A stretch of 44,396 bases of DNA from positions 1 to 44,396 of the forward strand of contig CAMYIO010000003.1 in NCBI GenBank assembly GCA_947258515.1, given 5' to 3'. The translations under genes and the position numbers were made by a program. The notes beneath the pieces are model-generated. The model saw nothing but the letters and a program-made list of their open reading frames with translations. It was not told the origin of the DNA and did no database searches. The stretch's first letter is position 1. Each line of letters starts with the position of its first letter. Shown here one piece after another: positions 15,548 through 24,344 of this stretch. The stretch is from an uncultured Ectothiorhodospiraceae bacterium (GTDB lineage Bacteria; Pseudomonadota; Gammaproteobacteria; UBA9214).

Positions 15548-15994
15548 ATGAATACCGTTGATGAAATTCTGGATTATGCCATTGACCAGGAACAGCAGGC
15601 CGCCGACTTCTACGCGGACCTTGCCGGCCGCGCCGAAAAGGCCGGCATGAAGGACATCCTGCTGGACTTTGCCGCAGAGGAACAGGGTCACAAGCAACGG
15701 CTGCTGGCCGTAAAGGCCGGTGACCACGAACTCACGCCGGAACAGGAAATACTGGACCTGAAGCTATCCGACTACCTCGTCGAGATCGAGGCAAAAGAGA
15801 ATATTTCCTACCAGGATGCATTGATCGTCGCCATGAAACGCGAGCGCGCCGCCTTTCAACTGTATACCGACATGGCGGCGAAGGTTCCCGAGAGTCACCT
15901 GAAGGAAGTCCTCGAAGGGCTTGCCAGGGAAGAAGCCAGGCACAAGCTGTTTTTTGAATCCGAATACGACGAACGCGTACTGCAGGACAACTAG
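15548..15994 (+). CDS. Rubrerythrin-like ferritin-superfamily diiron protein
   Basis: This 148-residue protein is a four-helix ferritin-like domain. Diiron ligands can be placed at E15 (DQEQQAADFY), E45 and H48 (EEQGHK), E99 (KRERAAFQLY), and E129 and H132 (EEARHK). The rubredoxin domain of classical rubrerythrin is missing. Such proteins act as peroxidases or in iron handling. It begins 1 bp after the oxidoreductase stop and ends the operon, which suggests it receives electrons from that enzyme or protects the Fe-S complex from peroxide; this is inference. Its ATG at 15548 follows AAGGTG about 7 nt upstream. Confidence 0.88.
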   Translation: MNTVDEILDYAIDQEQQAADFYADLAGRAEKAGMKDILLDFAAEEQGHKQRLLAVKAGDHELTPEQEILDLKLSDYLVEIEAKENISYQDALIVAMKRERAAFQLYTDMAAKVPESHLKEVLEGLAREEARHKLFFESEYDERVLQDN

Positions 15995-16270
15995 TCTACC
16001 TGTCATATCCGTCATTTGTTTTCCGGCAATGCGCTCTGCACGGCTTGCCGTACTGCCGTGTACTCAGGCGACAGCCATCCCCGCCCCACGGCTGTTTGCA
16101 TTGTGCTGCGGCTATCAACAGCACTGTCAGCAAAACCCGGCGGCTGATGCGCTACAATGCCGGTCTGGCTCGTCGGGCACGAATCGGCGGCATCGTGGTC
16201 TGATCCCGTCTGGTGCCCTGTAACTCGCGTGTGCGGCGGGCCTTTGTCTAAATAACTGAAGGATGTCGTG

Positions 16271-17368
16271 ATGACTAAACGTATGGTGCTTGTCCTGCTG
16301 GCGCTGGGTCTGGTGCTTGGTGCCATGTTCGGCTGGAAATACTACCAGTCGCAGAAAATGGCCGCGCTGGCGAGCATGCCACCGCCGCCCGCCACGGTGT
16401 CCGCGACCGAGGTGCAGGCGGAGAGCTGGCAGCCCTACCTGGCGGCCGTGGGTTCGCTGGTGGCGATCCAGGGGATTCTGGTGACCACCGAGGTCGCGGG
16501 AAAGGTCAGCGCGATCCGCTTCGATTCCGGCCAGCAGGTAGAGGCCGGTACCCTGCTGCTGGAGATTGATGACAGCGTCGAACAGGCCGAACTCGAGGGC
16601 ATTGTCGCTGAACGGCGCCTGGCAGAACTGCAGTCGAAACGGCGCGAGGGCCTGCTGGAATCCAAGACCATTTCACGCTCCGATGTCGACGAGGCGCGGC
16701 AGCGGCTGGCAAATGCCACGGCACAACTGGCGGCGAAGCGGGCCGTGATCGCGAAAAAGCGCATTACCGCACCGTTCAGCGGCTGGCTGGGTATCCGCCA
16801 GGTGGACCTTGGCGAATACGTCCAGCCGGGCACCACCATCGTGCCGCTGGAGGCACTGGTGCCGATCTACGTCGACTATGCCCTGCCCGAACGGCACCTC
16901 GATCAAATCTCGGTGGGCCAGGCAGTGGAAATCGAGGTACAGGCCTTTCCGGAGGAGCTCTTCAAGGGCCATATCGCGGCCTTGAACCCCGGTATCGACC
17001 CGGGTACCCGCAGCCTGCAGGTACGCGCCACGCTGGAAAATCCGCGGGCACGACTGCGCCCTGGCATGTTCGCCGAGGTGCGCACGGTACTGCCGGAACG
17101 GCCGGCGGTACTGACCCTGCCGCAGACGGCCATTACCTATAATCCGTATGGTGATTCGGTATTCGTGATCCTCGAGGGCGAATCCGGATCGCGCGTGCAG
17201 CGCCGCCAGGTCGAAACCGGCGGTGTGCGCAATGGCCGCGTCGAGATCGTGCACGGACTGCAGACCGGGGAACGCGTCGTGGCCGCAGGGCAGGTGAAGC
17301 TGCGCAATGACCAGGCTGTGGTCATCGACAACAGTATCATCCTGGAACCGCACATCACGCGGCCATGA
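16271..17368 (+). CDS. RND efflux periplasmic adaptor (membrane fusion protein)
   Basis: This protein is anchored by an N-terminal membrane helix (VLVLLALGLVLGAMFG). The domain order is typical: lipoyl half (GKVSAIRFDSGQQVEAGTLL), alpha-helical hairpin (about residues 95-150), the second lipoyl half (ITAPFSGWLGIRQVDLGEYV), then the beta-barrel (ALNPGIDPGTRSLQVRATL) and the membrane-proximal domain. It links the inner-membrane RND pump to an outer-membrane channel. No TolC-like gene is nearby, so it probably borrows one. I chose the ATG at 16271 because AAGGA lies 7 nt upstream; an in-frame GTG at 16268 is too close. It overlaps the pump gene by 4 bp. Confidence 0.95.
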   Translation: MTKRMVLVLLALGLVLGAMFGWKYYQSQKMAALASMPPPPATVSATEVQAESWQPYLAAVGSLVAIQGILVTTEVAGKVSAIRFDSGQQVEAGTLLLEIDDSVEQAELEGIVAERRLAELQSKRREGLLESKTISRSDVDEARQRLANATAQLAAKRAVIAKKRITAPFSGWLGIRQVDLGEYVQPGTTIVPLEALVPIYVDYALPERHLDQISVGQAVEIEVQAFPEELFKGHIAALNPGIDPGTRSLQVRATLENPRARLRPGMFAEVRTVLPERPAVLTLPQTAITYNPYGDSVFVILEGESGSRVQRRQVETGGVRNGRVEIVHGLQTGERVVAAGQVKLRNDQAVVIDNSIILEPHITRP

Positions 17369-20300
17369 AATTCACCGACCTGTTCATACACCGGCCGGTA
17401 CTGGCCAGCGTCATCAGCCTGCTGATCCTGCTGGTGGGCATACGTTCCATCGGCATACTGGAGGTACGCCAGTACCCGGAAACACAGGATACGGTCGTTA
17501 CCGTAACCACCTTCTACCCCGGCGCCAGCAGCGAACTGGTGAAAGGCTTCATCACCACGCCATTGCAACAGGCCATCGCGGAAGCTGACGGTATCGATTT
17601 CCTGTCCGCGACCAGCAGCCAGGGCCGCTCGGTTATCGAGGCCCGCATGGTGCTTGACTACGATCCCAAGGCGGCCGTTTCCGAAATCCAGGCAAAGGTT
17701 GCAAGCCAGCGTAACGTGCTCCCCGACGAGGCGGATGATCCGGTTATCGATTCAACCACCGGCGAACGAATCGCATTGATGTACATGGCGTTCTACAGCG
17801 ACACCATGTCACCCCCGCAGATCACTGACTACCTGCTGCGGGTGGTGCAACCAAAACTGCAGGCCGTACCCGGCGTGGCCAAGGCTGAAATGATCGGCAA
17901 CAAGACCTACGCCATGCGCATCTGGCTGGACCCCCTGCGCATGGCGGCATTCGGAATCACGGCCGACGAGGTACGCCAGGTATTGCGGGCCAACAATTAC
18001 CTGGCCGGCATCGGCCAGACCAAGGGTGCGCATGTCGCCATTGACCTCAGCACCACCACCGACATCAGCCGGCAGCAGGACTTCCAGGAGCTGGTATTGC
18101 GCAATACCGGCGATACACTCATCCGCTTGCGCGATGTCGCCACCGCGGAGATGGGTGCCGCGGACTACAACACCAGCACCTGGTTCAATGGCAAGACGGC
18201 CATCTTCATCGGCATCAGGCAGGCACCCGGTGCCAATCCCCTCACCGTCGCCGGACGCGTGCACGCACTGCTGCCGGAACTGCGGGCACAGCTCCCGTCA
18301 GGACTTGAGGCCGGCATCCCCTACGATGCCAGCGTCTTCATCGAGGACTCCATTCGTGAAGTGTTCAGCACCCTGATCGAGGCGGTGCTGATCGTGTTGC
18401 TGGTGGTCTACCTGTCGCTGGGCTCGATGCGTGCCGCGCTAATACCCGCGGTGGCTGTGCCGCTGTCGCTGGTCGGCGGCATCTTCCTGATGTTGCTGAT
18501 GGGTTTCTCGATCAACCTGCTCACCCTGCTGGCCCTGGTACTGGCCATCGGACTGGTGGTCGATGACGCCATTATTGTCGTCGAGAACGTACACCGCCAC
18601 ATCGAACAGGGTAAAACACCACTTGATGCAGCATTAATCGGTGCGCGCGAGCTGGCCATGCCGATCATCGCCATGACCACTACACTGGTCGCGGTGTATG
18701 CCCCGATCGGTTTCATGGGCGGACTGGTCGGCACCCTGTTTACCGAGTTCGCCTTCGCACTGGCCGGTGCGGTGCTGATCTCGGGCGTGGTCGCGCTGAC
18801 GCTGTCACCGATGCTGTCCTCGCGGGTTCTCAAGCCGTCCAGCGGAGAGGGACGCTTCGAACAGGCCGTCGAACATTTCTTCAACGCCCTGGCGGAGCGT
18901 TACTCCCGGGCGCTGCGCAGTTCACTGGATACCCTGCCGGTGACAATCGTATTCGCGCTAGTGGTGCTGACAAGTATCTATTTCATGTTCGTCACCTCGC
19001 AAAATGAACTGGCGCCGGACGAAGACCAGAGCATCCTGTTTTTCCAGGCAACGGCGCCGCAAACAGCGACCATCGATTACAACGAGCCCTATATCCGGCA
19101 GATCGTATCGACGTTCGAGAATGTTCCTGAATACGACAAGAGTTTCATTCTGGCGGGCTTCGGCGGTGACGTGAGCACCACCTTTGGCGGCTTCAAGATG
19201 CCGCAACCCTCGGAACGCCCGCGCAGCCAGATGCAGATCCTGCCCGAGGTGCAGCAGGGTCTCGCCCGGGTCGCCGGACTGCAGATCGCGGCCTTCCCGC
19301 GGCCCAGTCTGCCCGGTTCAGGCGGTGGTCTCCCGGTACAGTTTGTCATCACCAGTGACGCCGGTTATCAGCGCCTCGACGAGGTTGCCGGGCAGCTGAT
19401 CGGAACGGCCATGGCCAGCGGCAAGTTTGCCTTTCTGCAAAAGTCGGTCGAGTTCACACGTCCCAAGACCACCGTACTCATCGACCGCGATCGCGCCGGC
19501 GACCTGGGTATCAGCATGGACGATATCGGCCGCAACCTGGCAACGCTGCTGGGTGACAATGATGTCAACCGTTTCAGCCTCGAGGGACGCAGCTACAAGG
19601 TCATTCCGCAGGTGGCACGGCAGTTCCGGCTCGACCAGGCGATGCTCGACAACTACTACCTGCACAGTGATTCCGGCGAACTGGTGCCACTATCCAGTAT
19701 CGTCAGTTTCGAATCCTCGGTCGAGCCGAGCAAGCGCACCCAGTTCCAGCAGCTTAATGCGGTCACCGTTGAGGGTGTCATGGCGAACGGTGTAACACTG
19801 GGCGAAGCGGTAAACACCCTCGAGGAACAGGCACGGCAACAGTTCCCGCGCGGCTTTACCTGGGACTACATTGGCCAGTCCCGCCAGTACGCCCAGCAGG
19901 GCAGCAGCCTGATCGTGACCTTCTTCATGTCGCTGCTGGTCATCTACCTGGTACTGGCGGCGCAGTTCGAGAGCTGGCGCGACCCGATCATCATCCTGGT
20001 GTCGGTGCCGATGTCGATTGCCGGTGCACTGGCCTTCCTGACCCTCGGTGTCGCCACGGTGAATATCTATACCCAGGTCGGTCTGATTACACTCATCGGG
20101 CTGATTGCCAAAAACGGCATCCTCATTGTCGAGTTCGCCAACCAGCTGCAGCTCGGCGAAGGTCTTTCGAAACGCGAGGCGGTCATCAAGGCGGGGGCCA
20201 TCCGGCTGCGACCGATCCTCATGACCACGGTTTCGATGATCATGGCCATGGTACCACTGCTGATCGCCACCGGACCGGGTGCCGTGAGTCGCTTTCACAT

Positions 20301-20421
20301 CGGCCTGGTGGTCGCCAGCGGGCTCGGTATCGGTACCGTGTTCACGCTGTTCGTGGTACCGGCCGTCTACCTGCTGCTTGCCCGCGATCATAGCGGCACG
20401 CACGGCACGGAGCAGGCTTGA
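17365..20421 (+). CDS. RND multidrug efflux pump permease (HAE1 family)
   Basis: This 1018-residue inner-membrane transporter exports hydrophobic compounds using the proton gradient. It has twelve predicted helices with two large periplasmic loops after helices 1 and 7. The proton-relay residues are present: the helix-4 aspartate pair in GLVVDDAIIVVENVHRH (D400, D401) and the helix-10 lysine in IGLIAKNGILIVEFANQ (K916). The N-terminal FIHRPVLASVISLLILLVG and the C-terminal VSRFHIGLVVASGLGIGT also match. It is translationally coupled to the adaptor. The substrate cannot be told from sequence. Confidence 0.96.
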   Translation: MKFTDLFIHRPVLASVISLLILLVGIRSIGILEVRQYPETQDTVVTVTTFYPGASSELVKGFITTPLQQAIAEADGIDFLSATSSQGRSVIEARMVLDYDPKAAVSEIQAKVASQRNVLPDEADDPVIDSTTGERIALMYMAFYSDTMSPPQITDYLLRVVQPKLQAVPGVAKAEMIGNKTYAMRIWLDPLRMAAFGITADEVRQVLRANNYLAGIGQTKGAHVAIDLSTTTDISRQQDFQELVLRNTGDTLIRLRDVATAEMGAADYNTSTWFNGKTAIFIGIRQAPGANPLTVAGRVHALLPELRAQLPSGLEAGIPYDASVFIEDSIREVFSTLIEAVLIVLLVVYLSLGSMRAALIPAVAVPLSLVGGIFLMLLMGFSINLLTLLALVLAIGLVVDDAIIVVENVHRHIEQGKTPLDAALIGARELAMPIIAMTTTLVAVYAPIGFMGGLVGTLFTEFAFALAGAVLISGVVALTLSPMLSSRVLKPSSGEGRFEQAVEHFFNALAERYSRALRSSLDTLPVTIVFALVVLTSIYFMFVTSQNELAPDEDQSILFFQATAPQTATIDYNEPYIRQIVSTFENVPEYDKSFILAGFGGDVSTTFGGFKMPQPSERPRSQMQILPEVQQGLARVAGLQIAAFPRPSLPGSGGGLPVQFVITSDAGYQRLDEVAGQLIGTAMASGKFAFLQKSVEFTRPKTTVLIDRDRAGDLGISMDDIGRNLATLLGDNDVNRFSLEGRSYKVIPQVARQFRLDQAMLDNYYLHSDSGELVPLSSIVSFESSVEPSKRTQFQQLNAVTVEGVMANGVTLGEAVNTLEEQARQQFPRGFTWDYIGQSRQYAQQGSSLIVTFFMSLLVIYLVLAAQFESWRDPIIILVSVPMSIAGALAFLTLGVATVNIYTQVGLITLIGLIAKNGILIVEFANQLQLGEGLSKREAVIKAGAIRLRPILMTTVSMIMAMVPLLIATGPGAVSRFHIGLVVASGLGIGTVFTLFVVPAVYLLLARDHSGTHGTEQA

Positions 20422-20627
20422 TACCTGCCACTCCGGCAATCACCGCCACACCCTGCTGCTGCATTGCAAGCACGCGTTTGCATGCAGCTGCCTGGCACGC
20501 TTTGCTGTTCCCTGCCCTTTCCTTTATCAAGGCACGGCGTGATAATCACCTGTACTGATACTACACGGGACTATTTGCCATTCGCCGCCGCATCGCTTCG
20601 AAACTGTCTACGGCACTCGTCATCATC

Positions 20628-22160
20628 ATGGTCACGAGCAGCATCCTCATGGGCATCGTCATCACCCAGTCGGGCACCAGCCTGCTCATGGAAGCTTCCA
20701 CCGACCGGCTGAGCCAGGAAAGCAAGGTTGTTGCGACCCGCCTGCAGGATATTTTCGATTCCGTCCAGCGTGACCTCGAATTCCTGGCGCGCAGTCCCTC
20801 GCTACAGCGGCTGATCAACGCACTGCAAACCACTGCCGGCGATCCCGCCGATGACACCGTCCGTAACCAGACGAAACGTCAGCTGCAGGAGGTCTTCGCC
20901 GCCTTACTGGTGAACCACCCCTGGTATATCCAGGTGCGCCTTATCGGCGCCGCTGACGAGGGCATGGAAGTGGTGCGCGTGGACCAGGTCGACAACCGCA
21001 TCAGGCGTGTGCCAAAACGCGAACTGCAACGCAAGGGACAGCGGGCATACTTCAGGGAAACCATCGACAAGGCACCCGGCGAGTTCTACTGGTCAGCGAT
21101 CAACCTGAACCGCGAGCACGGACAGATCGAGGAACCGCATCAACCGGTGTTTCGTGTGGCACTGCCGATCGCACACACGGACGACACGCCGTTTGGCATC
21201 GTGATCATCAACCTGGATGCACGGCACGTGTTCGATGCAACCAGGGAGGTGGTCAGCCCCGGCCTGACGTTTTATATTGCAAACCGGCAGGGCGACTATC
21301 TCTACCACCCGGACCCGGGCAAGACCTTTGGCTTCGAGCTGGGTCAGCGTTACCGCATACAGGATGACTTTCCGGAGGTCACCCGGATGCTTGATAGCGG
21401 TCGTAACGAAGCCATCATGAATGAAGTGGAGCTGCCGCCAGGTTCGGAGCCTGTCGTGGCCCACCTGCGCCTGCTACCTGCCCCGCAGGGTGCCAGCGAG
21501 GACTTGCTACTGGGCCTGACCATGCCACGCGCGGTGATCGTCAACGAAGTCAACGCGGCACGACGCGAGAGCGCGGTACTGATCCTGCCGTTTTTACTGG
21601 TAGGCACCATCGTGGTGATCTGGCTGGTGCGGCTTTTCATTGCGCCCCTGGAACGGGTCACCCGCGAGGTCAGCCGTTTCGCACCGGGCACACGACGCCC
21701 GCATCTGCCCGAGGAGAACCGCCACGACGAGGTGGGCCAGCTGGCACAGGCGTTCTCACTCATGGCCGAGCGCATCGAGCGCCAGGTAGGCCAGCTCAAG
21801 GAGCAGCGCAAACGTTTCCAGAGCCTGTTCGAGACTGCACCGGATGCCATCATCATCATCGATGAGGACGGAACCGTGGAGTTTATCAATGGTGCTGCGG
21901 AACGCCTGTTTGGCTACGACGCCAGCGAGATCATCGGGCACGACATCAAGATGCTTATGCCGGAACCGGACCGCAAGCATCACACCGAGTACATGAACCG
22001 CTATCTTGAGGGTGGCAAGCCCCACATCATCGGCATCGGGCGCGAAGTGACGGGCAAGTGCAAGGACGGCCGCACAATCGCGCTTTACCTGTCCATCGGT
22101 GAGTTCACCCTCGACGGGCGCCGCAAGTTCACCGGCATACTCCACGATATTTCAGTCTAG
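20628..22160 (+). CDS. Membrane receptor with extracytoplasmic sensor, HAMP and FixL-like PAS domain, no output domain
   Basis: The protein has an N-terminal helix, a periplasmic region of about 280 residues that resembles dCache sensors (FRVALPIAHTDDTPFGIVIINLD, ANRQGDYLYHPDPGKTFGFE), a second helix (ILPFLLVGTIVVIWLVRLFI) and a HAMP segment ending in a coiled coil. A PAS domain follows (about 400-508). It closely follows FixL: the haem-ligand His position is H452 in RKHHTEYMNRY, with PHIIGIGREVTGK and LSIGEF. The reading frame stops right after PAS with no kinase, GGDEF or methyl-accepting domain. The start is uncertain. The first helix extends upstream of ATG 20628 (in-frame AIRRRIASKLSTALVII), but no ATG, GTG or TTG exists there back to the stop at 20556; ATT 20580 has GGGA upstream. 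Confidence 0.8.
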   Translation: MVTSSILMGIVITQSGTSLLMEASTDRLSQESKVVATRLQDIFDSVQRDLEFLARSPSLQRLINALQTTAGDPADDTVRNQTKRQLQEVFAALLVNHPWYIQVRLIGAADEGMEVVRVDQVDNRIRRVPKRELQRKGQRAYFRETIDKAPGEFYWSAINLNREHGQIEEPHQPVFRVALPIAHTDDTPFGIVIINLDARHVFDATREVVSPGLTFYIANRQGDYLYHPDPGKTFGFELGQRYRIQDDFPEVTRMLDSGRNEAIMNEVELPPGSEPVVAHLRLLPAPQGASEDLLLGLTMPRAVIVNEVNAARRESAVLILPFLLVGTIVVIWLVRLFIAPLERVTREVSRFAPGTRRPHLPEENRHDEVGQLAQAFSLMAERIERQVGQLKEQRKRFQSLFETAPDAIIIIDEDGTVEFINGAAERLFGYDASEIIGHDIKMLMPEPDRKHHTEYMNRYLEGGKPHIIGIGREVTGKCKDGRTIALYLSIGEFTLDGRRKFTGILHDISV

Positions 22161-22201
22161 CCCGCAGACTCTGTCAAGAGTTCCACGGACAGCCGCGGGC
22201 T
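22159..22201. terminator. Possible bidirectional hairpin between convergent genes
   Basis: AGCCCGC (22159-22165) can pair with GCGGGCT (22195-22201), enclosing a smaller ACTCT/AGAGT hairpin. It fills the short gap between the receptor gene and the convergent ABC permease gene. No T run follows, so a terminator role is only suggested by position. Confidence 0.3.
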
Positions 22202-22203
22202 GG

Positions 22204-22965
22204 CTACTGCCTCAGGCGATAGCCGGTCCTGAACATCCACCACACGACCAGCAGGCAGGCGGCCAGGAACACCAGCACCATCAACAGGCTCAGGCCAACG
22301 CTGACATCGGAGACCTCGAAGAAGCTCCAGCGAAAGCCGCTGATCAGGTAAACCACCGGGTTGAACAGCGTCACGGTCTGCCAGGCAGGCGGCAGCATGC
22401 TGACCGAGTAAAAGCTGCCACCGAGAAACACCAGCGGCGTGATGACCAGCAGCGGGATCAGTTGCAGTTTCTCGAAATTGTCCGCCCACAGCCCGATAAT
22501 GAAGCCGAACAGGCTGAAAGAGATGCAGGTCAGCACCAGGAACGCCATCATCCACAGTGGATGGGCGATCTGCAGCGGCACAAAGAACCCGGCGGTCGCG
22601 AGAATGATCAGGCCGATGATCAGCGACTTGGTCGCCGCCGCCCCCACGTAGCCGAGCAGGATCTCCAGGAAGGAGACCGGCGCGGACATAACCTCGTAGA
22701 TGGTGCCGGTAAACTTGGGAAAGTAAATACCGAAGGAGGCGTTGGATATGCTCTGCGTCAGCAGCGCCAGCATCATCAGCCCGGGTACGATGAATAACCC
22801 GTAGGGCACACCCTCGACCTGTTCGATGCGTGAGCCGATTGCCGAGCCGAACACCACGAAGTACAGCGAGGTGGACAGTACCGGCGAGGCGAAGCTCTGC
22901 AGCAGGGTATCCCAGGCGCGCAGCATTTCGTACTTGTAGATCACCTTGACGGCAGAGGTATTCAT
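22204..22965 (-). CDS. ABC-2 type transporter permease
   Basis: This 253-residue inner-membrane protein has six predicted helices and the ABC-2 fold. Motifs include an N-terminal cytoplasmic stretch, [23 protein letters not shown], the [15 protein letters not shown] segment, and [34 protein letters not shown] near the C-terminus. This ending is characteristic of YadH-like exporters. With the upstream ATPase it forms an exporter for an unknown, perhaps lipid or polysaccharide-related, substrate. The start overlaps the ATPase stop by 4 bp on the same strand. Confidence 0.93.
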   Translation of the reverse strand: MNTSAVKVIYKYEMLRAWDTLLQSFASPVLSTSLYFVVFGSAIGSRIEQVEGVPYGLFIVPGLMMLALLTQSISNASFGIYFPKFTGTIYEVMSAPVSFLEILLGYVGAAATKSLIIGLIILATAGFFVPLQIAHPLWMMAFLVLTCISFSLFGFIIGLWADNFEKLQLIPLLVITPLVFLGGSFYSVSMLPPAWQTVTLFNPVVYLISGFRWSFFEVSDVSVGLSLLMVLVFLAACLLVVWWMFRTGYRLRQ

Positions 22966-23888
22966 TGCTTCGTATTTACCAGGTTAACGAATATGTCTTC
23001 CAGTGAACTTTGCGTTGTTTTCAGATCTTTCAGCAGCAGGCCCGCCTCCCGGATCGCCTGCAGCAAGCCGCTGATGCCGGTGTGTGTATTGCGTGGATCG
23101 TAGGTATAGGTGAGCCGGCTGCCATCGGCCGACAGATCCAGCGCCCAGGGGCCCAGCGCATCGGGCACCACGCCCACGGCCTCCTCCAGCTCGACGATCA
23201 GTTGCCGTTTGCCCAGCTTGTGCATTAATGCCAGCTTGTCATCGACCAGCAACAGTTCACCGTCATTGATGACGCCGACACGGTCGGCGATGGCCTCGGC
23301 CTCCTCGATATAATGGGTGGTGAGAATGATGGTGACACCGGACTCGCGCAGGCGCCGTACCAGTGCCCACATGTCCTTGCGTAACTCCACGTCCACGCCG
23401 GCCGTGGGCTCGTCCAGGAACAGCACCGAGGGCTGGTGCGACAGGGCCTTGCCGATCAGCACCCGTCGTTTCATACCGCCCGACAGTGTCATCAACTCGC
23501 TGTCTTTCTTCTCCCACAGCGACAGGTCCCTGAGCAGCTGTTCGAGGTAGGCCGGGTCGGGCTTGTGGCCAAACAGGCCGCGGCTGAAACACAAGGTGTT
23601 CCACACCGTATCGAAGGCGCCGAGCGTGAGTTCCTGCGGTACCAGGCCGATCATGCTGCGCGTGGCGCGATAGTCCGCAACGATATCGTGTCCTGCCACC
23701 GTCACCGAGCCCGAACTTGCATTGACGATGCCGCAGATAATCGAGATCAGCGTGGTCTTGCCGGCACCGTTGGGACCCAGCAGTGCCAGGATTTCACCGG
23801 CTGCGATATCCAGCGTCACATCCTTCAGCGCACGGTGGCCACCGGCGTAGGTCTTGGACAGGTTTGATACAGAGACGATGGACGGCAT
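22962..23888 (-). CDS. ABC transporter ATP-binding protein
   Basis: This 308-residue cytoplasmic ATPase energises the downstream ABC-2 permease. It carries Walker A GPNGAGKT (38-45), the signature LSGGMKRR, Walker [13 protein letters not shown] and the H-loop [16 protein letters not shown]-terminal domain of about 80 residues follows, as in YadG/CcmA-type ATPases. I chose the ATG at 23888 because a GGGGGA motif lies 7 nt upstream and the protein then begins with the usual [11 protein letters not shown]; an ATG at 23921 would overlap the DUF503 gene. The ATPase and permease are co-transcribed. Confidence 0.95.
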   Translation of the reverse strand: MPSIVSVSNLSKTYAGGHRALKDVTLDIAAGEILALLGPNGAGKTTLISIICGIVNASSGSVTVAGHDIVADYRATRSMIGLVPQELTLGAFDTVWNTLCFSRGLFGHKPDPAYLEQLLRDLSLWEKKDSELMTLSGGMKRRVLIGKALSHQPSVLFLDEPTAGVDVELRKDMWALVRRLRESGVTIILTTHYIEEAEAIADRVGVINDGELLLVDDKLALMHKLGKRQLIVELEEAVGVVPDALGPWALDLSADGSRLTYTYDPRNTHTGISGLLQAIREAGLLLKDLKTTQSSLEDIFVNLVNTKQ

Positions 23889-23911
23889 TTTGATTTCCCC
23901 CGCGGGTTGTA

Positions 23912-24208
23912 TCACAACCATTGCTGATGCATATCAGCGACCTGCACGTTCTGGGCCTCTTCACACAGTTGCCGGACCCTGGCCATGTCAGATTCAAGCT
24001 GTCGCCGGTCACTACCGAGGATGCAGACCGCGATGACCGCCCGTTGCCATTTGTCCTGGTAGCCGACCTCGGCAACCGAGGCATTGAAACGGGAACGCAG
24101 TCGATCCTTCAGGCCACGCACGGCACTGCGCTTGTCCTTCAGGGACCTGGCCCATGGAATCATCAGTTCGATGGTGAGCAGGGAGATAAATAAATCTGTG
24201 TCAGGCAC
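23912..24208 (-). CDS. DUF503 (YlxP-like) family protein
   Basis: This 98-residue soluble protein matches DUF503. The hallmark is [39 protein letters not shown] in the first two thirds, with a ferredoxin-like alpha/beta pattern. Bacillus YlxP of this family sits in the rbfA/infB operon and has been linked to translation, but its biochemical role is not settled. Here the gene lies 23 bp upstream of the ABC exporter genes on the same strand, so co-transcription is likely without an obvious functional tie. It starts at GTG 24208. Confidence 0.88.
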   Translation of the reverse strand: MPDTDLFISLLTIELMIPWARSLKDKRSAVRGLKDRLRSRFNASVAEVGYQDKWQRAVIAVCILGSDRRQLESDMARVRQLCEEAQNVQVADMHQQWL

Positions 24209-24344
24209 GGCATCCAGCGGCTGAATTCAGCGGCATAGTATACCTGATTTAAGCCACCAGACCCGGTTAAGCGCCTGCCCTTTTCGGCCCGGCGGCAAGC
24301 ACATAGCTGCTGCGCAGACATGATCGTTCGATTAAACTAGCCGC

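Noticed and set aside
15921-16223. 100-residue reading frame between the rubrerythrin-like and RND genes
   Set aside because: It overlaps the end of the rubrerythrin-like gene in another frame and has a composition typical of a random GC-rich frame.
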